A stretch of 64,000 bases of DNA from Vibrio metschnikovii CIP 69.14 (GCF_000176155.1 NZ_ACZO01000006.1:1364001-1428000); one strand, 5' to 3'. Shown: positions 49,187 through 60,362, counted from the stretch's first letter. Notes: a model not told the origin generated them from the sequence alone. Numbers and translations: made by a program.

Positions 49187-50473
49187 TTACTTTTTGCGGT
49201 TTTTTAAACGGTTCATCATTGATAAACGACGTTCAGCAGAAGCTTGATCTGGCTTGTCTTCATTAGGGTTGTTACGACGGCCTTGACGATCTTTAAAAGC
49301 CGCTTTGGTGTGCAATTTTTCAAGGTAAGCATCGCGTTTTTTCGGCTCATACCCAGGCTGTTCGACACGGCGAATGCGTTGCTGGATAAGATTCTCAACC
49401 TGAATTAACGTTAACTCTTCTTCACGACTGACAAACGATACTGCATGACCTTGCTTACCCGCTCGGCCAGTACGACCGATGCGATGCACGTAATCCTCTG
49501 CTAAAAAAGGCATATCATAGTTAATGACATGAGGCAGATCGACAATATCGAGCCCACGCGCAGCAACATCCGTAGCGACCATCACACGGGCTTTGCCCTC
49601 TTTAAATTCATCCAATGCACGGCGACGGGCACTTTGTCCTTTATCACCATGACAGATCACGGCTTTAATGCCATCTAATTTGAGCTCTTTAACCACTTGA
49701 TTGGCGGTTTCTTTGTAATTCACAAACACCAAAACTTGCTGCCAGTTTTTACGACCTATTAACTCAGAAAGTAATTCGGTTTTACGTTCTTGATCAACAG
49801 GGTAAACCACATGCGCAACCGTACTTGCTGTCGTATTAACACGATCGGCATTAATCCGTTTAGGCTTGCGTAAAATATCACCCGCTAATTGGTTGAGCTG
49901 AGCAGACGTCGTCGCTGAGAACATCATGATTTGTGGTGACGTTTCAACTTCCAGCATGATCTTACGTACCGGATTAATAAATCCCATGTCTAAAATACGA
50001 TCCGCTTCATCAAAAACTAAAAACTCTAAATTGGCCAGCGAGACATTACCTTCACTTAAATGCTCTTCTAAACGGCCTGGTGTTGCCACTAAAATATCAA
50101 CCCCACTCTCGAGCTGACGCACTTGCGAAGACATTTTATTGCCACCGTAAACGGCGGTAACACTCAGCGAAGTATATTTAACGTAGTCTTTAATATTTTG
50201 GGCAATTTGAGCGGCTAATTCACGAGTTGGCGCTAAGATCAACGCTCGCGCGGTATGCGGAGAAGGTTTTTTACCACTATCTAATAAGCGTTGGATAACC
50301 GGTAATGAAAACGCGGCTGTTTTGCCTGTTCCGGTTTGTGCCGTTGCAAAAATATCATGCCCTTTGCGAGCCTCGGGGATCGCTTGTTGCTGAATCGGGG
50401 TTAATTTTTCATAACCACATTCTGTTAGCGCTTTAACCAATTCAGGGGCAAAACCTTGAGATAAAAATGACAT
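49187..50473 (-). CDS. rhlE: DEAD-box ATP-dependent RNA helicase RhlE
   Basis: 428 aa. All helicase motifs are intact: Q motif (LTPIQQQAIP), motif I AQTGTGKT (~41-48), Ib TPGR, II DEAD (~154-157), III SAT, and VI HRIGRTGRAG (~330-339). The C-terminal tail after ~385 is basic (RQGRRNNPNEDKPDQ...RLKNRKK), as in RhlE proteins acting on ribosome assembly or RNA decay. Assignment to RhlE over SrmB/DbpA rests on the N-terminal MSFLSQGFAPELVKAL. Confidence 0.88.
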   Translation of the reverse strand: MSFLSQGFAPELVKALTECGYEKLTPIQQQAIPEARKGHDIFATAQTGTGKTAAFSLPVIQRLLDSGKKPSPHTARALILAPTRELAAQIAQNIKDYVKYTSLSVTAVYGGNKMSSQVRQLESGVDILVATPGRLEEHLSEGNVSLANLEFLVFDEADRILDMGFINPVRKIMLEVETSPQIMMFSATTSAQLNQLAGDILRKPKRINADRVNTTASTVAHVVYPVDQERKTELLSELIGRKNWQQVLVFVNYKETANQVVKELKLDGIKAVICHGDKGQSARRRALDEFKEGKARVMVATDVAARGLDIVDLPHVINYDMPFLAEDYVHRIGRTGRAGKQGHAVSFVSREEELTLIQVENLIQQRIRRVEQPGYEPKKRDAYLEKLHTKAAFKDRQGRRNNPNEDKPDQASAERRLSMMNRLKNRKK

Positions 50474-50694
50474 TTAACGGGTTCCTTAAACAGACAGCCG
50501 ATGATTCTTAATATTAGCCGAGCACTATAGCGGATTTAGGGTGATTTATCTCACATTTATCGTAACTACGGATAAATTCTCTTCTTGTTACCAACAAGCA
50601 TGGTCTCAATGTCTAAAGTAATAGGTTGGAAAACCGAAGTGAACGAATCCCGATAACGATAGAGGACCGTGTGACATAGCTAAGAAAGGGAGTT

Positions 50695-50722
50695 AAGGCT
50701 GGAAATCCATCTTTCCAGCCTT
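50695..50722 (-). terminator. Probable terminator after dnaJ
   Basis: An 11-bp perfect stem AAGGCTGGAAA / TTTCCAGCCTT with a 6-base loop, about 20 bases beyond the dnaJ stop. T-run weak. Confidence 0.6.
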
Positions 50723-50742
50723 ATTACATAAAATAGCGCTAG

Positions 50743-51891
50743 TTAACTGGTCAAATCGTCAAAAAACTTTTTAACACCGTTGAAAAAGCCCTCTGATTTC
50801 GGTTTATGCTTATTTGCCGCATCTCCACCACAAGAGTCTTCAAGCTCACGGAGTAACTCTTTTTGACGAGCACTGAGTTTAACCGGCGTTTCCACCACCA
50901 ATTTGACAATTAAATCACCGATGGCACCACCACGAACACTCTTTACACCTTTACCACGCATGCGGAACATACGTCCGGTTTGAGTTTCTTCTGGTACTTT
51001 GAGATTCACTCGCCCATCGAGTGTCGGCACTTCAACTTCACCACCTAAAGCAGCCATAGCAAAACTCACCGGGACTTCACAGTACAAGTTATTACCATCA
51101 CGCTCAAAAATGTGATGTTCTTTAACATGAACTTGTACGTATAAATCCCCGGCTGGTGCGCCCATATCTCCCGCTTCACCTTCGTTAGCTAAACGGATGC
51201 GATCCCCAGTGTCCACTCCCGCAGGAATTTTGACGTTAAGGGTTTTGGTCTTCTGCTTGCGACCTTGACCATGACACACATTACAAGGATCTTTAATGAT
51301 TTTGCCTTTACCATGACAGGTAGGACAGGTCTGCTGAACAGCAAAGAAGCCTTGACGCATCTGCACTTGTCCGTGACCATGACACGTTCCACAGGTTTGA
51401 GCTGAGGTTCCTTTCTTGGCACCGGATCCATCACATGAGTCACAATGAACCAGGGTTGGGATCTCAATCTCTTTACTGCAGCCACGAACCGCTTCTTCTA
51501 AGGTCAACTCCATATTGTAACGCAGATCTGCGCCACGCTGTGGACGAGGAGCACCACCGCCACGGCGACCACCGCCAAAAATATCACCGAAGACATCGCC
51601 GAAGATATCTCCAAATTCAGCACCGCCACCACTAAAGCCACCACCGCCAAAGCCACCAGCGCCTTGTTCAAAGGCTCGATGGCCATATTGATCATAGGCC
51701 GCTTTCTTTTGCGGATCAGTTAGAATTTCGTACGCTTCTTTTACTTCTTTAAACTTATCCGCAGCACTGGCATCACCCGGATTGCGATCGGGGTGGAATT
51801 TCATTGCTAGGCGCTTATAGGCCTTTTTAATATCGCGCTCTGAGGCATCACGGCTAACGCCTAATACTTCGTAAAAATCACGTTTTGACAT
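50743..51891 (-). CDS. dnaJ: Chaperone DnaJ (Hsp40)
   Basis: 382 aa type I J-protein. J domain 1-70 with HPD ([10 protein letters not shown]); Gly/Phe-rich linker (~77-115); zinc domain with four CxxCxGxG repeats ([32 protein letters not shown], ~150-210); C-terminal substrate domain (~220-340). Stimulates DnaK ATP hydrolysis. Downstream of dnaK with a 208-base gap holding two stem-loops, so read-through from the dnaK heat-shock promoter is likely. Confidence 0.96.
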   Translation of the reverse strand: MSKRDFYEVLGVSRDASERDIKKAYKRLAMKFHPDRNPGDASAADKFKEVKEAYEILTDPQKKAAYDQYGHRAFEQGAGGFGGGGFSGGGAEFGDIFGDVFGDIFGGGRRGGGAPRPQRGADLRYNMELTLEEAVRGCSKEIEIPTLVHCDSCDGSGAKKGTSAQTCGTCHGHGQVQMRQGFFAVQQTCPTCHGKGKIIKDPCNVCHGQGRKQKTKTLNVKIPAGVDTGDRIRLANEGEAGDMGAPAGDLYVQVHVKEHHIFERDGNNLYCEVPVSFAMAALGGEVEVPTLDGRVNLKVPEETQTGRMFRMRGKGVKSVRGGAIGDLIVKLVVETPVKLSARQKELLRELEDSCGGDAANKHKPKSEGFFNGVKKFFDDLTS

Positions 51892-52020
51892 GTTTTAAAT
51901 CACCAATTATTACTACCAACGGGTTCACCGCTCGGTGTTTGTATCAATATAGATAAAGGTGCTAAGGGTATCATTGATGGTTCCCTTATCTTTATAGACA
52001 CGGATATAACCACAAATTTA

Positions 52021-52091
52021 CGGGCGTTAGAGTTCCCCCAAACGCCCGCAATCAGACCGTTTCAGACTCTCGGCAGAAATACTGCCGAGTC
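52021..52091 (-). other. Two stem-loops between dnaK and dnaJ
   Basis: CTCGGCAG / CTGCCGAG (52064-52091) directly after dnaK, and CGGGCGTT / AACGCCCG (52021-52049). Neither has a U-run on the minus strand; they could process or partly terminate the dnaK-dnaJ transcript. Confidence 0.55.
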
Positions 52092-52099
52092 AAGAACGC

Positions 52100-54004
52100 T
52101 TATTTCTTGTCGTCTTTCACTTCTTCAAACTCAGCATCCACAACATCGTCTTGTGTAGATTGCTGTTCAGCGCCCGCATTTTGTGCTTGAGCCTGTTGCT
52201 GAGCAATTTCCATCAGTTTTTGAGCAGCAGCCATCAGCGCTTGAACTTTCGCATCGATCTCGGCTTTATCTTCGCCTTTCTTCGCTGTTTCTAGCTCATT
52301 AATTGCCGCTTCAATTTTCTCTTTTTCGTCAGCAGGTAGCGCATCGCCCGCTTCTTCCACTTGCTTACGCGTTGCGTGGATCATTTGGTCAGCTTGGTTA
52401 CGAGTGGTTGCCAACTCTTCAAACTTCTTATCCGCTTCTTTGTTTGCTTCCGCTTCTTGAACCATTTTCTCGATTTCAGCTTCGCTCAAACCACCAGACG
52501 CTTGGATAGTGATGTTTTGCTCTTTACCGGTTTGCTTATCTTTAGCAGAGACATGCAAGATACCGTCAGCATCCAAATCGAAAGTCACTTCAATTTGTGG
52601 CATACCACGTGGCGCAGCATTAATGCCTTCTAGGTTGAATTGACCTAGCGACTTGTTATACATCGCTTGCTTACGCTCACCTTGTAGAACATGAATCGTT
52701 ACTGCACTTTGGTTATCTTCTGCTGTTGAGAATACTTGATTCGCTTTAGTTGGAATGGTCGTGTTTTTCTCAATCAACTTAGTCATTACGCCACCCATAG
52801 TCTCAATACCAAGAGACAGAGGGGTTACGTCAAGCAGTAGAACGTCTTTCACTTCACCAGCAAGAACACCACCTTGAACTGCAGCACCAACAGCTACCGC
52901 TTCATCTGGGTTAACGTCTTTACGAGCTTCTTTACCAAAGAATTCAGCCACTTTCTTCTGAACCATTGGCATACGTGTTTGACCACCGACTAAGATAACA
53001 TCGGTAATGTCTTTTACTGACAAATCCGCATCCGCTAGTGCAACTTTTAATGGCTCAAGAGAGCGTTGAACTAAGTCTTCCACTAATGACTCAAGTTTCG
53101 CACGAGTCACTTTAATGTTCATGTGTTTAGGACCTGTCGCATCAGCCGTAATGTAAGGCAGATTAACGTCAGTTTGCTGAGCAGAAGACAGTTCGATCTT
53201 CGCTTTTTCTGCCGCTTCTTTCAAACGCTGCATCGCGAGTGGATCGCTTTTCAGGTTGATGCCTTGCTCTTTCTTGAACTCATCCACCAAGTAGTTGATC
53301 ATACGGTTATCGAAGTCTTCACCACCAAGGTGGGTATCACCGTTGGTTGCTAATACTTCAAAGGTTTTCTCGCCTTCAACTTCGTCAATTTCGATGATAG
53401 AAATATCGAAAGTACCACCACCGAGGTCATAAACCGCGATAACGCGATCGCCACCTTGCTTATCTAGACCATACGCTAGAGCCGCTGCCGTTGGTTCGTT
53501 AATGATACGTTTAACTTCTAGACCCGCAATACGGCCAGCGTCTTTAGTCGCTTGACGTTGTGCATCGTTAAAATAAGCAGGTACAGTAATGACTGCGCCA
53601 GTGACCTTCTCACCAAGAAAATCTTCCGCCGTTTTCTTCATTTTTTTCAGAACTTCAGCAGAGACTTGTGGTGCCGCCATTTTTTGGCCACGAGCTTCAA
53701 CCCACGCATCGCCATTGTCAGCACGGACAATTTTATAAGGCATGATTTCAATATCACGCTGAACTTCTTCATCTTCAAAACGGCGACCGATCAGACGCTT
53801 GATTGCAAATAGCGTATTTTCAGGGTTGGTTACCGCTTGACGTTTGGCTGGCTGACCAACCAAGGTTTCACCATCTGTGTAAGCAATAACAGAAGGGGTT
53901 GTACGCTCGCCCTCTGCGTTTTCAATCACACGAGGTTTGTTACCGTCTAATACAGCAACACATGAGTTTGTCGTACCTAAGTCAATACCAATGATTCTAC
54001 CCAT
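52100..54004 (-). CDS. dnaK: Chaperone DnaK (Hsp70)
   Basis: 634 aa. ATPase domain (1-383) starts [16 protein letters not shown], with phosphate loop and connect motifs ([15 protein letters not shown] at ~190; [12 protein letters not shown] at ~336); linker [13 protein letters not shown] (~385-397); substrate-binding domain; C-terminal lid with Gln/Ala-rich tail ending [10 protein letters not shown]. Works with DnaJ and GrpE. It has its own sigma-32 promoter at 54128-54159 and a ~120-base structured leader. Confidence 0.97.
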   Translation of the reverse strand: MGRIIGIDLGTTNSCVAVLDGNKPRVIENAEGERTTPSVIAYTDGETLVGQPAKRQAVTNPENTLFAIKRLIGRRFEDEEVQRDIEIMPYKIVRADNGDAWVEARGQKMAAPQVSAEVLKKMKKTAEDFLGEKVTGAVITVPAYFNDAQRQATKDAGRIAGLEVKRIINEPTAAALAYGLDKQGGDRVIAVYDLGGGTFDISIIEIDEVEGEKTFEVLATNGDTHLGGEDFDNRMINYLVDEFKKEQGINLKSDPLAMQRLKEAAEKAKIELSSAQQTDVNLPYITADATGPKHMNIKVTRAKLESLVEDLVQRSLEPLKVALADADLSVKDITDVILVGGQTRMPMVQKKVAEFFGKEARKDVNPDEAVAVGAAVQGGVLAGEVKDVLLLDVTPLSLGIETMGGVMTKLIEKNTTIPTKANQVFSTAEDNQSAVTIHVLQGERKQAMYNKSLGQFNLEGINAAPRGMPQIEVTFDLDADGILHVSAKDKQTGKEQNITIQASGGLSEAEIEKMVQEAEANKEADKKFEELATTRNQADQMIHATRKQVEEAGDALPADEKEKIEAAINELETAKKGEDKAEIDAKVQALMAAAQKLMEIAQQQAQAQNAGAEQQSTQDDVVDAEFEEVKDDKK

Positions 54005-54127
54005 CAGGCTATCTCCAAAATAATTCTATGTTCGTTTTTTGCTATACCCCTTATGTGGGGGTGGAGAATCGGGATTCAACCCCGATCACAAACAAAAACG
54101 TGAATGTTTGCTTCTCTTATGCCCCAT

Positions 54128-54159
54128 AGATAAGGGCGAGCCCATGCATTTCAAGGGGG
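54128..54159 (-). promoter_or_regulatory. Sigma-32 heat-shock promoter of dnaK
   Basis: Minus strand: CCCCCTTGAAA -35 (54159-54149) and CCCTTATCT -10 (54136-54128), close to the E. coli dnaK P1 arrangement. The leader down to 54005 holds CCCC/GGGG and ATCGGG/CCCGAT hairpins. Confidence 0.75.
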
Positions 54160-54242
54160 AATAGTAAAAAAATCTAATTTTTAATGACGATATACCGAGT
54201 TATCTGCCATGGCGTCGACAACTGGGTATAACCCCACACTCT

Positions 54243-54277
54243 AAAAACAAGAAGCGAAGCCTAACTGACTTCGCTTC
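54243..54277 (-). terminator. Terminator after grpE
   Basis: Stem GAAGCGAAG / CTTCGCTTC with a 9-base loop, followed on the minus strand by TTGTTTTT. Separates grpE from dnaK transcription. Confidence 0.75.
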
Positions 54278-54308
54278 AACAACAATAACCCGTTGTTAAT
54301 CAACGACG

Positions 54309-54908
54309 TTATTTAGCAACCATCACCATCGCCGGACGAACAACGCGACCGTTGAGTTCATAACCTTTCTGCATCACAAACATCACGGTATTCGATGCGT
54401 GATCAGCGCTCTCTTGAATCGACATCGCTTGATGGAACTCAGGATTAAAGGTTTCACCTTCAGGATTAATGACCGACACGCCAAATTTCGTCACCGCATC
54501 GACAAAACTCTTATGCGTTAGCTCAACACCTTCAAGGAAAGGTTTAATCACTTCGTTTTCACAATCTGCCGCGTCAATCGCGCGCTCAATATTATCCAGC
54601 ACCGGCAGTAACTCTTCGACAAAACGGCCAAGAGCATACTTGCGCGCTTTATCGACTTCTTGCTCGGAGCGACGGCGCATGTTCTCGACATCAGCCAAGG
54701 CACGCAGCATCGCTTCATGATTTTCCTTAGCGCGAGCTTCACTGGCTAGTAACGCCGCTTCTAATTGAGCAATTTTCGTTTCTTGGCCTTCTTCTGAGTC
54801 AACCTCGTGGTTCCAATCAATATCGGCATCGGTTCCCACAACGTCAGCTTCGGTTTCTACTGCTTGTTGCAGTTCTTCTTCTTGGATTTTTTTCTCTTCT
54901 TGGCTCAT
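54309..54908 (-). CDS. grpE: Nucleotide exchange factor GrpE
   Basis: 199 aa. An acidic N-terminal ~60 residues ([20 protein letters not shown]) is followed by a long helix/coiled coil (~60-140; [20 protein letters not shown]) and the beta domain ([20 protein letters not shown]). The start at 54908 follows GGAGAG; an upstream in-frame ATG at 54983 would begin inside the leader. Exchanges ADP on DnaK. Own sigma-32 promoter and terminator. Confidence 0.95.
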   Translation of the reverse strand: MSQEEKKIQEEELQQAVETEADVVGTDADIDWNHEVDSEEGQETKIAQLEAALLASEARAKENHEAMLRALADVENMRRRSEQEVDKARKYALGRFVEELLPVLDNIERAIDAADCENEVIKPFLEGVELTHKSFVDAVTKFGVSVINPEGETFNPEFHQAMSIQESADHASNTVMFVMQKGYELNGRVVRPAMVMVAK

Positions 54909-55003
54909 GATCTCTCCAGAATTCCTATCAAGATTGTGCAAAAGAACCACATTATCTTGGTTTCTTGACACAAACATTCGCATAAAAGCGTCACTTGCCC
55001 TTA

Positions 55004-55031
55004 TTATGGGGATGAAGAATTCTGATTCAAG
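55004..55031 (-). promoter_or_regulatory. Sigma-32 heat-shock promoter of grpE
   Basis: Minus strand: CTTGAA -35 (55031-55026), 14-base spacer, CCCCATAA -10 (55011-55004), an essentially consensus sigma-32 site. It is only ~20 bases from the divergent nadK start. Confidence 0.82.
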
Positions 55032-55052
55032 CCCAATTCAGTTGGAAAACGT

Positions 55053-55937
55053 ATGAAAAATCCATTTACAGTGATCGCGATCATAGGCAAACCAAGAAAT
55101 AAACAAGCAATTCAGACACATAACGAACTGTACTCTTGGCTCACCTCGATGGGAAAGTCAGTACTGATTGATGATCGTTTGCGTGAAATTTTAACCGATA
55201 TCCCTAGCGAGCATTTTGCCAGCTTAGTCGAACTTGGCAAGGTGGCTGATTTAGCCATCGTTGTCGGAGGAGATGGCAACATGCTTGGTGCCGCGCGCGT
55301 GCTATCACGTTTTGATATTTCGGTGATTGGAGTCAACCGTGGCAATCTTGGTTTTTTAACCGATCTCAATCCGGATGACTTTGAAGAACAATTAACAGCC
55401 GTATTAGCCGGCGATTATATTGAAGAAACCCGTTTTCTACTCGAAGCAGAAATTCATCGTCATGGCCAAGTAAAAAGCCATAATGCAGCGCTCAATGAAG
55501 CAGTCCTGCACCCTGGAAAAATCGCACATATGATCGAGTTTGAGGTGTATATCGATGATAACTTCGCCTTTTCACAGCGTTCTGATGGCTTAATTGTCTC
55601 AACGCCCACTGGGTCAACCGCTTATTCATTATCAGGGGGCGGACCGATTTTATCGCCCAGTTTAAATGCAATTACTTTAGTCCCCATGTTTCCACATACC
55701 TTATCCTGTCGCCCTTTGGTGGTTGATGGCAATCGACGCATTAAGTTAGTCGTATCACCAGATAACCGAGGGATTCAAGAAGTCAGCTGCGACGGGCAGG
55801 TTTCGTTGCCTGTTTCACCCGGTGATGAAGTCCATATTTACCAAAGCCCAAATGTACTCAGGCTGATTCACCCCAAAGATTACAGCTATTATCGTGTATT
55901 ACGTAATAAATTAGGCTGGTCAAGTAAGTTGTTTTAA
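55053..55937 (+). CDS. nadK: NAD kinase NadK
   Basis: 294 aa. Phosphorylates NAD to NADP. The GGDG motif is in [18 protein letters not shown] (~70-87, catalytic Asp), the NE motif in [12 protein letters not shown] (~149) and the conserved [16 protein letters not shown] at ~189-204. Divergent from grpE and upstream of recN, as in E. coli. Confidence 0.95.
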   Translation: MKNPFTVIAIIGKPRNKQAIQTHNELYSWLTSMGKSVLIDDRLREILTDIPSEHFASLVELGKVADLAIVVGGDGNMLGAARVLSRFDISVIGVNRGNLGFLTDLNPDDFEEQLTAVLAGDYIEETRFLLEAEIHRHGQVKSHNAALNEAVLHPGKIAHMIEFEVYIDDNFAFSQRSDGLIVSTPTGSTAYSLSGGGPILSPSLNAITLVPMFPHTLSCRPLVVDGNRRIKLVVSPDNRGIQEVSCDGQVSLPVSPGDEVHIYQSPNVLRLIHPKDYSYYRVLRNKLGWSSKLF

Positions 55938-55991
55938 TGTTTACCACTGACCAGCCGTGATCTGAGTTAAATTTTTCCTCCTGGACAACTT

Positions 55992-56033
55992 TACTGTATA
56001 AAGAAACAGTATATACTGTTGCTATATACAGTA
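55992..56033 (+). promoter_or_regulatory. Two LexA (SOS) boxes upstream of recN
   Basis: TACTGTATAAAGAAACAGTA (55992-56011) and TACTGTTGCTATATACAGTA (56014-56033) each fit CTGT-N8-ACAG. They overlap the likely recN -10 (TATACT, 56012-56017). Confidence 0.9.
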
Positions 56034-56057
56034 TTGTTTAATTATACAGGTGCACAA

Positions 56058-57722
56058 ATGCTGGCTCATCTTAGTGTAAATAATTTTGCGATTGTAAAAT
56101 CACTGCAACTTGAACTGTCTAAAGGTATGACCACCATCACCGGTGAAACGGGTGCGGGTAAATCCATTGCCATTGATGCTCTCAGTTTATGCCTAGGAGG
56201 GCGAGCCGAAGCCAGCATGGTGCGTCAAGATGAAGAAAAGACGGAAGTCAGCGCCGCTTTTATTCTTGATAACAATTTGCACGCCACACGATGGTTAGAA
56301 GACAATGATTTACTGGATGGTAAAGAGTGCATTTTGCGTAGAATCATCAGTAAAGATGGGCGTTCAAGGGCCTTTATTAACGGCAGTCCAGTCCCTCTTT
56401 CGCAACTAAAATCGCTAGGCCAACTGCTGATCAATATTCACGGTCAACACGCCCATCAGCAACTGATGAAACCCGAATTGCAACTGGCTATGCTCGATCA
56501 ATATGCCGGACATCTTGATCTGCTCAAGCAAACTCGACTGGCCTATCAACAGTGGCGTCAAGTTAATCACCATTTAAAACAGTTACGTGAAAACAGCCAA
56601 CAGAACCAAGCTCAATTACAGCTTCTTGAATATCAAATCAAAGAACTCAATGAACTGGCGCTAGGTGAAGAAGAATTCATCGAATTAGAACAAGAGCATA
56701 AACGATTATCCAACAGTGGCGATCTGGCTATTAACTGCCAAAAAGCGATTAACTTACTGTATGAAAGTGAAGAAGTGAATGCGTTGAACTTATTGCAGAC
56801 CGTCAGCCATACCTTGATTGAACTGGCCGAAATGGACGCTCAGTTGAACACGCTGCCGACTATGCTCAACGAAGCCATGATTCAACTTGAAGAAACCAAC
56901 AACGAGTTACGCGCCTATTTGGATCACATTGATGTTGACCCAGAACGCATGTCTTACGTTGAGGAGCGCTACTCTCGGGTACTCTCACTCGCCCGTAAGC
57001 ACCATGTGCTCCCAGAAGAGTTATATCAGCATCATCAAGCACTTTTACAGCAAATTGCCTTACTTGATTGCTCGGAAGAAAAAATCCAAGAACTGGAAAA
57101 TGACGTCGCTGTCCACTACCAAACGTTTGCAAGCTGCGCAGAAAAGCTCCATAAATCACGCAGTCGTTATGCCAAAGAGTTAGATAAGCTGATCAGTCTT
57201 AGTATGCATGAACTGAGTATGGAAAAAGCGCAATTTAAAATTGATGTGGTTCAGCATCAGGGACAACCCTCTCCGCTTGGGTTTGATCATGTGACGTTTT
57301 TAGTCTCAACCAATCCAGGGCAGCCATTACAACCGATTGCCAAAGTGGCTTCTGGTGGTGAACTGTCACGTATCTCTTTAGCAATTCAAGTCATTACCGC
57401 TCAGAAAATTGATACTCCGAGCTTAATATTTGATGAAGTCGATGTCGGTATTTCTGGACCAACGGCTGCGGTGGTTGGAAAAATGCTACGTAAGTTAGGC
57501 GAATCGACCCAAGTACTTTGTGTTACTCACCTACCTCAGGTCGCGGGTTGTGGCCATCATCAACTGTTTGTTGCCAAACAGACCAAAGGCGGCAAGACCG
57601 AAACGCAAATGGTCAAACTCAGTGAAGAACAAAGAATCGCTGAACTCGCTCGCTTACTCGGTGGAAGTCAAATCACACCATCGACTTTAGCGAATGCCAA
57701 AGAATTACTGATTGCAGCTTAA
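56058..57722 (+). CDS. recN: DNA repair protein RecN
   Basis: 554 aa SMC-like ATPase for double-strand break repair. Walker [10 protein letters not shown] is at ~28-36, central coiled coil ~160-360, ABC signature [13 protein letters not shown] near 430 and Walker [15 protein letters not shown] near 460. The start at 56058 ([13 protein letters not shown]) matches family proteins; the ATG at 56019 lies inside the second LexA box. SOS-regulated. Confidence 0.95.
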   Translation: MLAHLSVNNFAIVKSLQLELSKGMTTITGETGAGKSIAIDALSLCLGGRAEASMVRQDEEKTEVSAAFILDNNLHATRWLEDNDLLDGKECILRRIISKDGRSRAFINGSPVPLSQLKSLGQLLINIHGQHAHQQLMKPELQLAMLDQYAGHLDLLKQTRLAYQQWRQVNHHLKQLRENSQQNQAQLQLLEYQIKELNELALGEEEFIELEQEHKRLSNSGDLAINCQKAINLLYESEEVNALNLLQTVSHTLIELAEMDAQLNTLPTMLNEAMIQLEETNNELRAYLDHIDVDPERMSYVEERYSRVLSLARKHHVLPEELYQHHQALLQQIALLDCSEEKIQELENDVAVHYQTFASCAEKLHKSRSRYAKELDKLISLSMHELSMEKAQFKIDVVQHQGQPSPLGFDHVTFLVSTNPGQPLQPIAKVASGGELSRISLAIQVITAQKIDTPSLIFDEVDVGISGPTAAVVGKMLRKLGESTQVLCVTHLPQVAGCGHHQLFVAKQTKGGKTETQMVKLSEEQRIAELARLLGGSQITPSTLANAKELLIAA

Positions 57723-57775
57723 TAAAAACATTTTTTCTGCTAAGGTTTGCAACCTAATTCAAAATTTGTAGTCTG

Positions 57776-57824
57776 AACAAGCTCAGAGTGGCGTGAAGTT
57801 TTTACTTCTGCTCTGGGCTTGTTT
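57776..57824 (+). terminator. Terminator after recN
   Basis: Long stem AACAAGCTCAGAG / CTCTGGGCTTGTT with an inner GAAGT/ACTTC hairpin, followed by TATTA. Confidence 0.6.
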
Positions 57825-57869
57825 ATTATCACCCTAGTTTTGACACTTACCAGTAGTAGAATATTACCT

Positions 57870-58229
57870 ATGCAGTTAACCAAATGGCTTGTTGCCATCC
57901 CTCTTGCCGTGACAATGTTATCCGGCTGCTCTGTTTTAGAACGTTTGGTGTATCGAATTGATATAAACCAAGGAAATTACGTTGAGCAACAAGCTGTTGA
58001 ACAACTCAAATTTGGCATGACCAAAGAACAAGTCCGTTTTGTTTTAGGTTCACCGATGCTGATCGAAAATGGCTTTCCTAATACTTGGTACTACATCTAT
58101 CATCATACTCCCGGTCACAATCCATCAGTGCAAAAAAACCTAATCGTAAACTTTAATGATGCAGGTCAATTGATTGAACTGTCTGGTGATTTTCAGCCTA
58201 GCGACACCTTTTTTGAAACCCTCAATTAA
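57870..58229 (+). CDS. bamE: Outer membrane protein assembly factor BamE
   Basis: 119 aa lipoprotein with lipobox LSGC (Cys ~20). SmpA/OmlA domain: [41 protein letters not shown]. Part of the BAM complex that inserts beta-barrels. The start at 57870 gives a normal signal peptide; the ATG at 57819 would add 17 hydrophobic residues inside the recN terminator. Confidence 0.93.
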   Translation: MQLTKWLVAIPLAVTMLSGCSVLERLVYRIDINQGNYVEQQAVEQLKFGMTKEQVRFVLGSPMLIENGFPNTWYYIYHHTPGHNPSVQKNLIVNFNDAGQLIELSGDFQPSDTFFETLN

Positions 58230-58269
58230 AGCAACTCACTGATGATCTGAAACCGACCGATTACTATAC

Positions 58270-58310
58270 AAAAAGCCCATCCAGTTGATCATAATCTGGA
58301 TGGGCTTTTT
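58270..58310. terminator. Bidirectional terminator between bamE and ratB
   Basis: A 15-bp perfect stem AAAAAGCCCATCCAG / CTGGATGGGCTTTTT with an 11-base loop. Confidence 0.88.
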
Positions 58311-58368
58311 AGTCGTTAAGGCGAACAATCACTCACCGAGCGTTCACAAACCCAACCTCAAACCACGA

Positions 58369-58692
58369 CTAGGCTTTCTTAGTCGCACTTGAACTGGCTA
58401 ATTTGGCTTGCTCAGCACGCTTACGGCGAATGTCTTTAGGATCGGCTAACAAAGGACGGTAAATTTCAATTCGGTCATGATCTCGTACCGTTGCATCCAA
58501 TTTTACATTACGGCTAAAGACGCCAACTTTGTTTTTACTAAGATCGATCTCTGGGTAAAGACTTAAAATACCCGATGTTTGAATGATTTCTTCTACCGTC
58601 ATATGGCGATTGACAACTAACGTCATCACCCGCTGTTCATGAGGCAATGCATAAACCACTTCCACATGAATCCTATCTGACTCAATACTCAT
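58369..58692 (-). CDS. RnfH family protein (RatB/PasI)
   Basis: 107 aa ubiquitin-like beta-grasp protein, RnfH family ([60 protein letters not shown]). In E. coli the equivalent gene is ratB/pasI, downstream of ratA. It overlaps ratA by four bases (ATGA), implying coupling. Antitoxin role is disputed; function otherwise unknown. Confidence 0.88.
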   Translation of the reverse strand: MSIESDRIHVEVVYALPHEQRVMTLVVNRHMTVEEIIQTSGILSLYPEIDLSKNKVGVFSRNVKLDATVRDHDRIEIYRPLLADPKDIRRKRAEQAKLASSSATKKA

Positions 58693-59123
58693 AAGGCGTA
58701 CACCTGCTTCGCTCGTTGGGTAAACGCATTAACCATATTACTGGTCAACTCTGTAAAAATTTTTCCAAAGGCGAGTTCAATCATTTTGCTGGAAAATTCA
58801 AACTCTAACTTCAACTCAACCTTACAGGCGTGCTCATCCAATGGGGTAAAATACCAACCTCCCCGCAAAGTTTGAAAAGGGCCATCAACCAAATGCATGA
58901 TGATCGACTCAGCAGGACGCAGTTCATTTGCTGTAGTGAACGTTTTGCTGATCCCCGCTTTAGACACATCGACCGAGGCGATCATTTTATCTGCTGAAGA
59001 CTCTAAAATGCGTGAGCCAGAACAGCCCGGCAAAAATTCGGGATAGCTCGCCACATCATTGACTAAATGAAACATCTGCTCAGCACTAAACGATACTAAA
59101 GCCGAGCGACAGACTTGCTTCAT
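58689..59123 (-). CDS. ratA: RatA/PasT START-like protein (ubiquinone-binding)
   Basis: 144 aa polyketide-cyclase/START fold of the Coq10 type ([40 protein letters not shown]). E. coli RatA/PasT is reported to inhibit 70S assembly or to aid respiration and stress tolerance. Arranged divergently from smpB, as in many gammaproteobacteria. Confidence 0.9.
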   Translation of the reverse strand: MKQVCRSALVSFSAEQMFHLVNDVASYPEFLPGCSGSRILESSADKMIASVDVSKAGISKTFTTANELRPAESIIMHLVDGPFQTLRGGWYFTPLDEHACKVELKLEFEFSSKMIELAFGKIFTELTSNMVNAFTQRAKQVYAL

Positions 59124-59404
59124 TATTTCCTCTTTTATCTCAGCGATTACGATAGTCCGAATTGTACGTTTATCCCTAGCTCACCTCAAGCTCAGTGCGC
59201 TTTCTGACCAAAGTTAACATTTAGCACCGTCTAAACATGAGCCACAGCCAATCAATGGGGTCAATAAAGCGCAAAATACCGCTCACGACTCGCTTTACTG
59301 ACAGATTGCACCTTGAACTGCTTGAAGTTACTTAGGGATATCCTTATGCTACAGCAAGAAAAAACATTCCTTAACTTTTAACCAATCCGTAAAATGCATC
59401 CACT

Positions 59405-59890
59405 ATGGTAAAGAAAAAATCAACGAAGAAAGCGGGTAGTAGCACTATCGCGCTCAATAAAAAAGCTCGCCATGAATACTTTATCGAAGATGAAGTGGAA
59501 GCAGGTTTAGAGCTTCAAGGCTGGGAAGTAAAATCCCTCCGTCAAGGTAAAGCGAATATTGCTGAAAGCTATGTTTTCTTGCGAGACGGCGAAGCCTTTA
59601 TCTCAGGTATGACGATTACTCCATTACAACAAGCCTCAACTCACGTGGTTGCCAACCCAACTCGTGTTCGAAAATTACTGCTTTCCCGCCGTGAACTCGA
59701 TAACTTGTTTGGCCGCATTAATCGTGAAGGGATGACGTTAACAGCACTGTCGTTATACTGGTCACGCTCTTGGGTCAAAATCAAAGTCGGCGTTTCAAAA
59801 GGTAAAAAACTGCACGATAAACGTGATGACCTAAAAGAAAAAGACTGGGCAAGAGAAAAAGCACGAGTGATGAAGAGTTCATTGCGCTAA
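59405..59890 (+). CDS. smpB: SsrA-binding protein SmpB
   Basis: 161 aa. Binds tmRNA and delivers it to stalled ribosomes. OB-fold body ([38 protein letters not shown]) and C-terminal basic helix ([20 protein letters not shown]) that mimics the codon-anticodon in the decoding centre. The ssrA gene follows 68 bases downstream. Confidence 0.96.
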   Translation: MVKKKSTKKAGSSTIALNKKARHEYFIEDEVEAGLELQGWEVKSLRQGKANIAESYVFLRDGEAFISGMTITPLQQASTHVVANPTRVRKLLLSRRELDNLFGRINREGMTLTALSLYWSRSWVKIKVGVSKGKKLHDKRDDLKEKDWAREKARVMKSSLR

Positions 59891-59915
59891 TTGTAACCAC
59901 TTAACCATTTGATGC

Positions 59916-59943
59916 TAGACAGAATCTTTGATTCTGGTACTAT
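59916..59943 (+). promoter_or_regulatory. Predicted ssrA promoter
   Basis: TAGACA (59916-59921), 16-base spacer, TACTAT (59938-59943). The precursor would start near 59950 and be trimmed by RNase P to 59959. Confidence 0.5.
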
Positions 59944-59958
59944 GCACCAACTACCTCT

Positions 59959-60326
59959 GGGGCTGATTCTGGATTCGACGGGAATTTTGAAGTCTGAGGT
60001 GCATGCCGAGGTGCGGTAGGCCTCGTTAACAAACCGCAAAAAAATAGTCGCAAACGACGAAAACTACGCACTAGCAGCTTAATACCCTGCTGAGAGCCTT
60101 TCTGCCCTAGCTTCCGCTCGTAAGACGGGGAATAACAGAGAGTCAAAACCAAACAAGCTCGTGCCGCGTCTCCCGCCTGAGAGACAAAGCATTAAAATAA
60201 ATTCAGGATAGCCATTAGATAGCGTGTCGGTTCGCAGTTTGACGGTGAAATTAAAGATCGACTAAGCATGTAGTACCAATGATGAATGATTTTCGGACGC
60301 GGGTTCAAATCCCGCCAGCTCCACCA
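59959..60326 (+). ncRNA. ssrA: tmRNA (SsrA)
   Basis: 368 nt from GGGGCTGATTCTGGATTCGA to the 3' CCAGCTCCACCA. The 5' and 3' ends pair as a tRNA-Ala-like acceptor with the G-U pair, and the TTCAAAT T-loop is at ~60304. The resume codon GCA is at 60050; the tag ORF 60050-60082 reads ANDENYALAA then TAA. Rescues ribosomes with SmpB. The 3' end is a known integration site in vibrios; here no integrase follows. Confidence 0.98.
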
Positions 60327-60337
60327 ATTCATAGTTT

Positions 60338-60362
60338 AAAGACGTCTCAGGACGTCTTTTTT
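60338..60362 (+). terminator. Terminator after ssrA
   Basis: Stem AAAGACGTC / GACGTCTTT with a 4-base loop and a T-run. Confidence 0.88.

Noticed and set aside
50600..50690. Possible further ERIC copy downstream of rhlE
   Set aside because: GTGAACGAATCCC and a GTGTGACATAG stretch hint at ERIC, but terminal arms are missing and the match is too weak.
59300..59345. Possible ERIC right-end fragment upstream of smpB
   Set aside because: GCTTGAAGTTACTTAGGGATA resembles only one terminus; too short to support.
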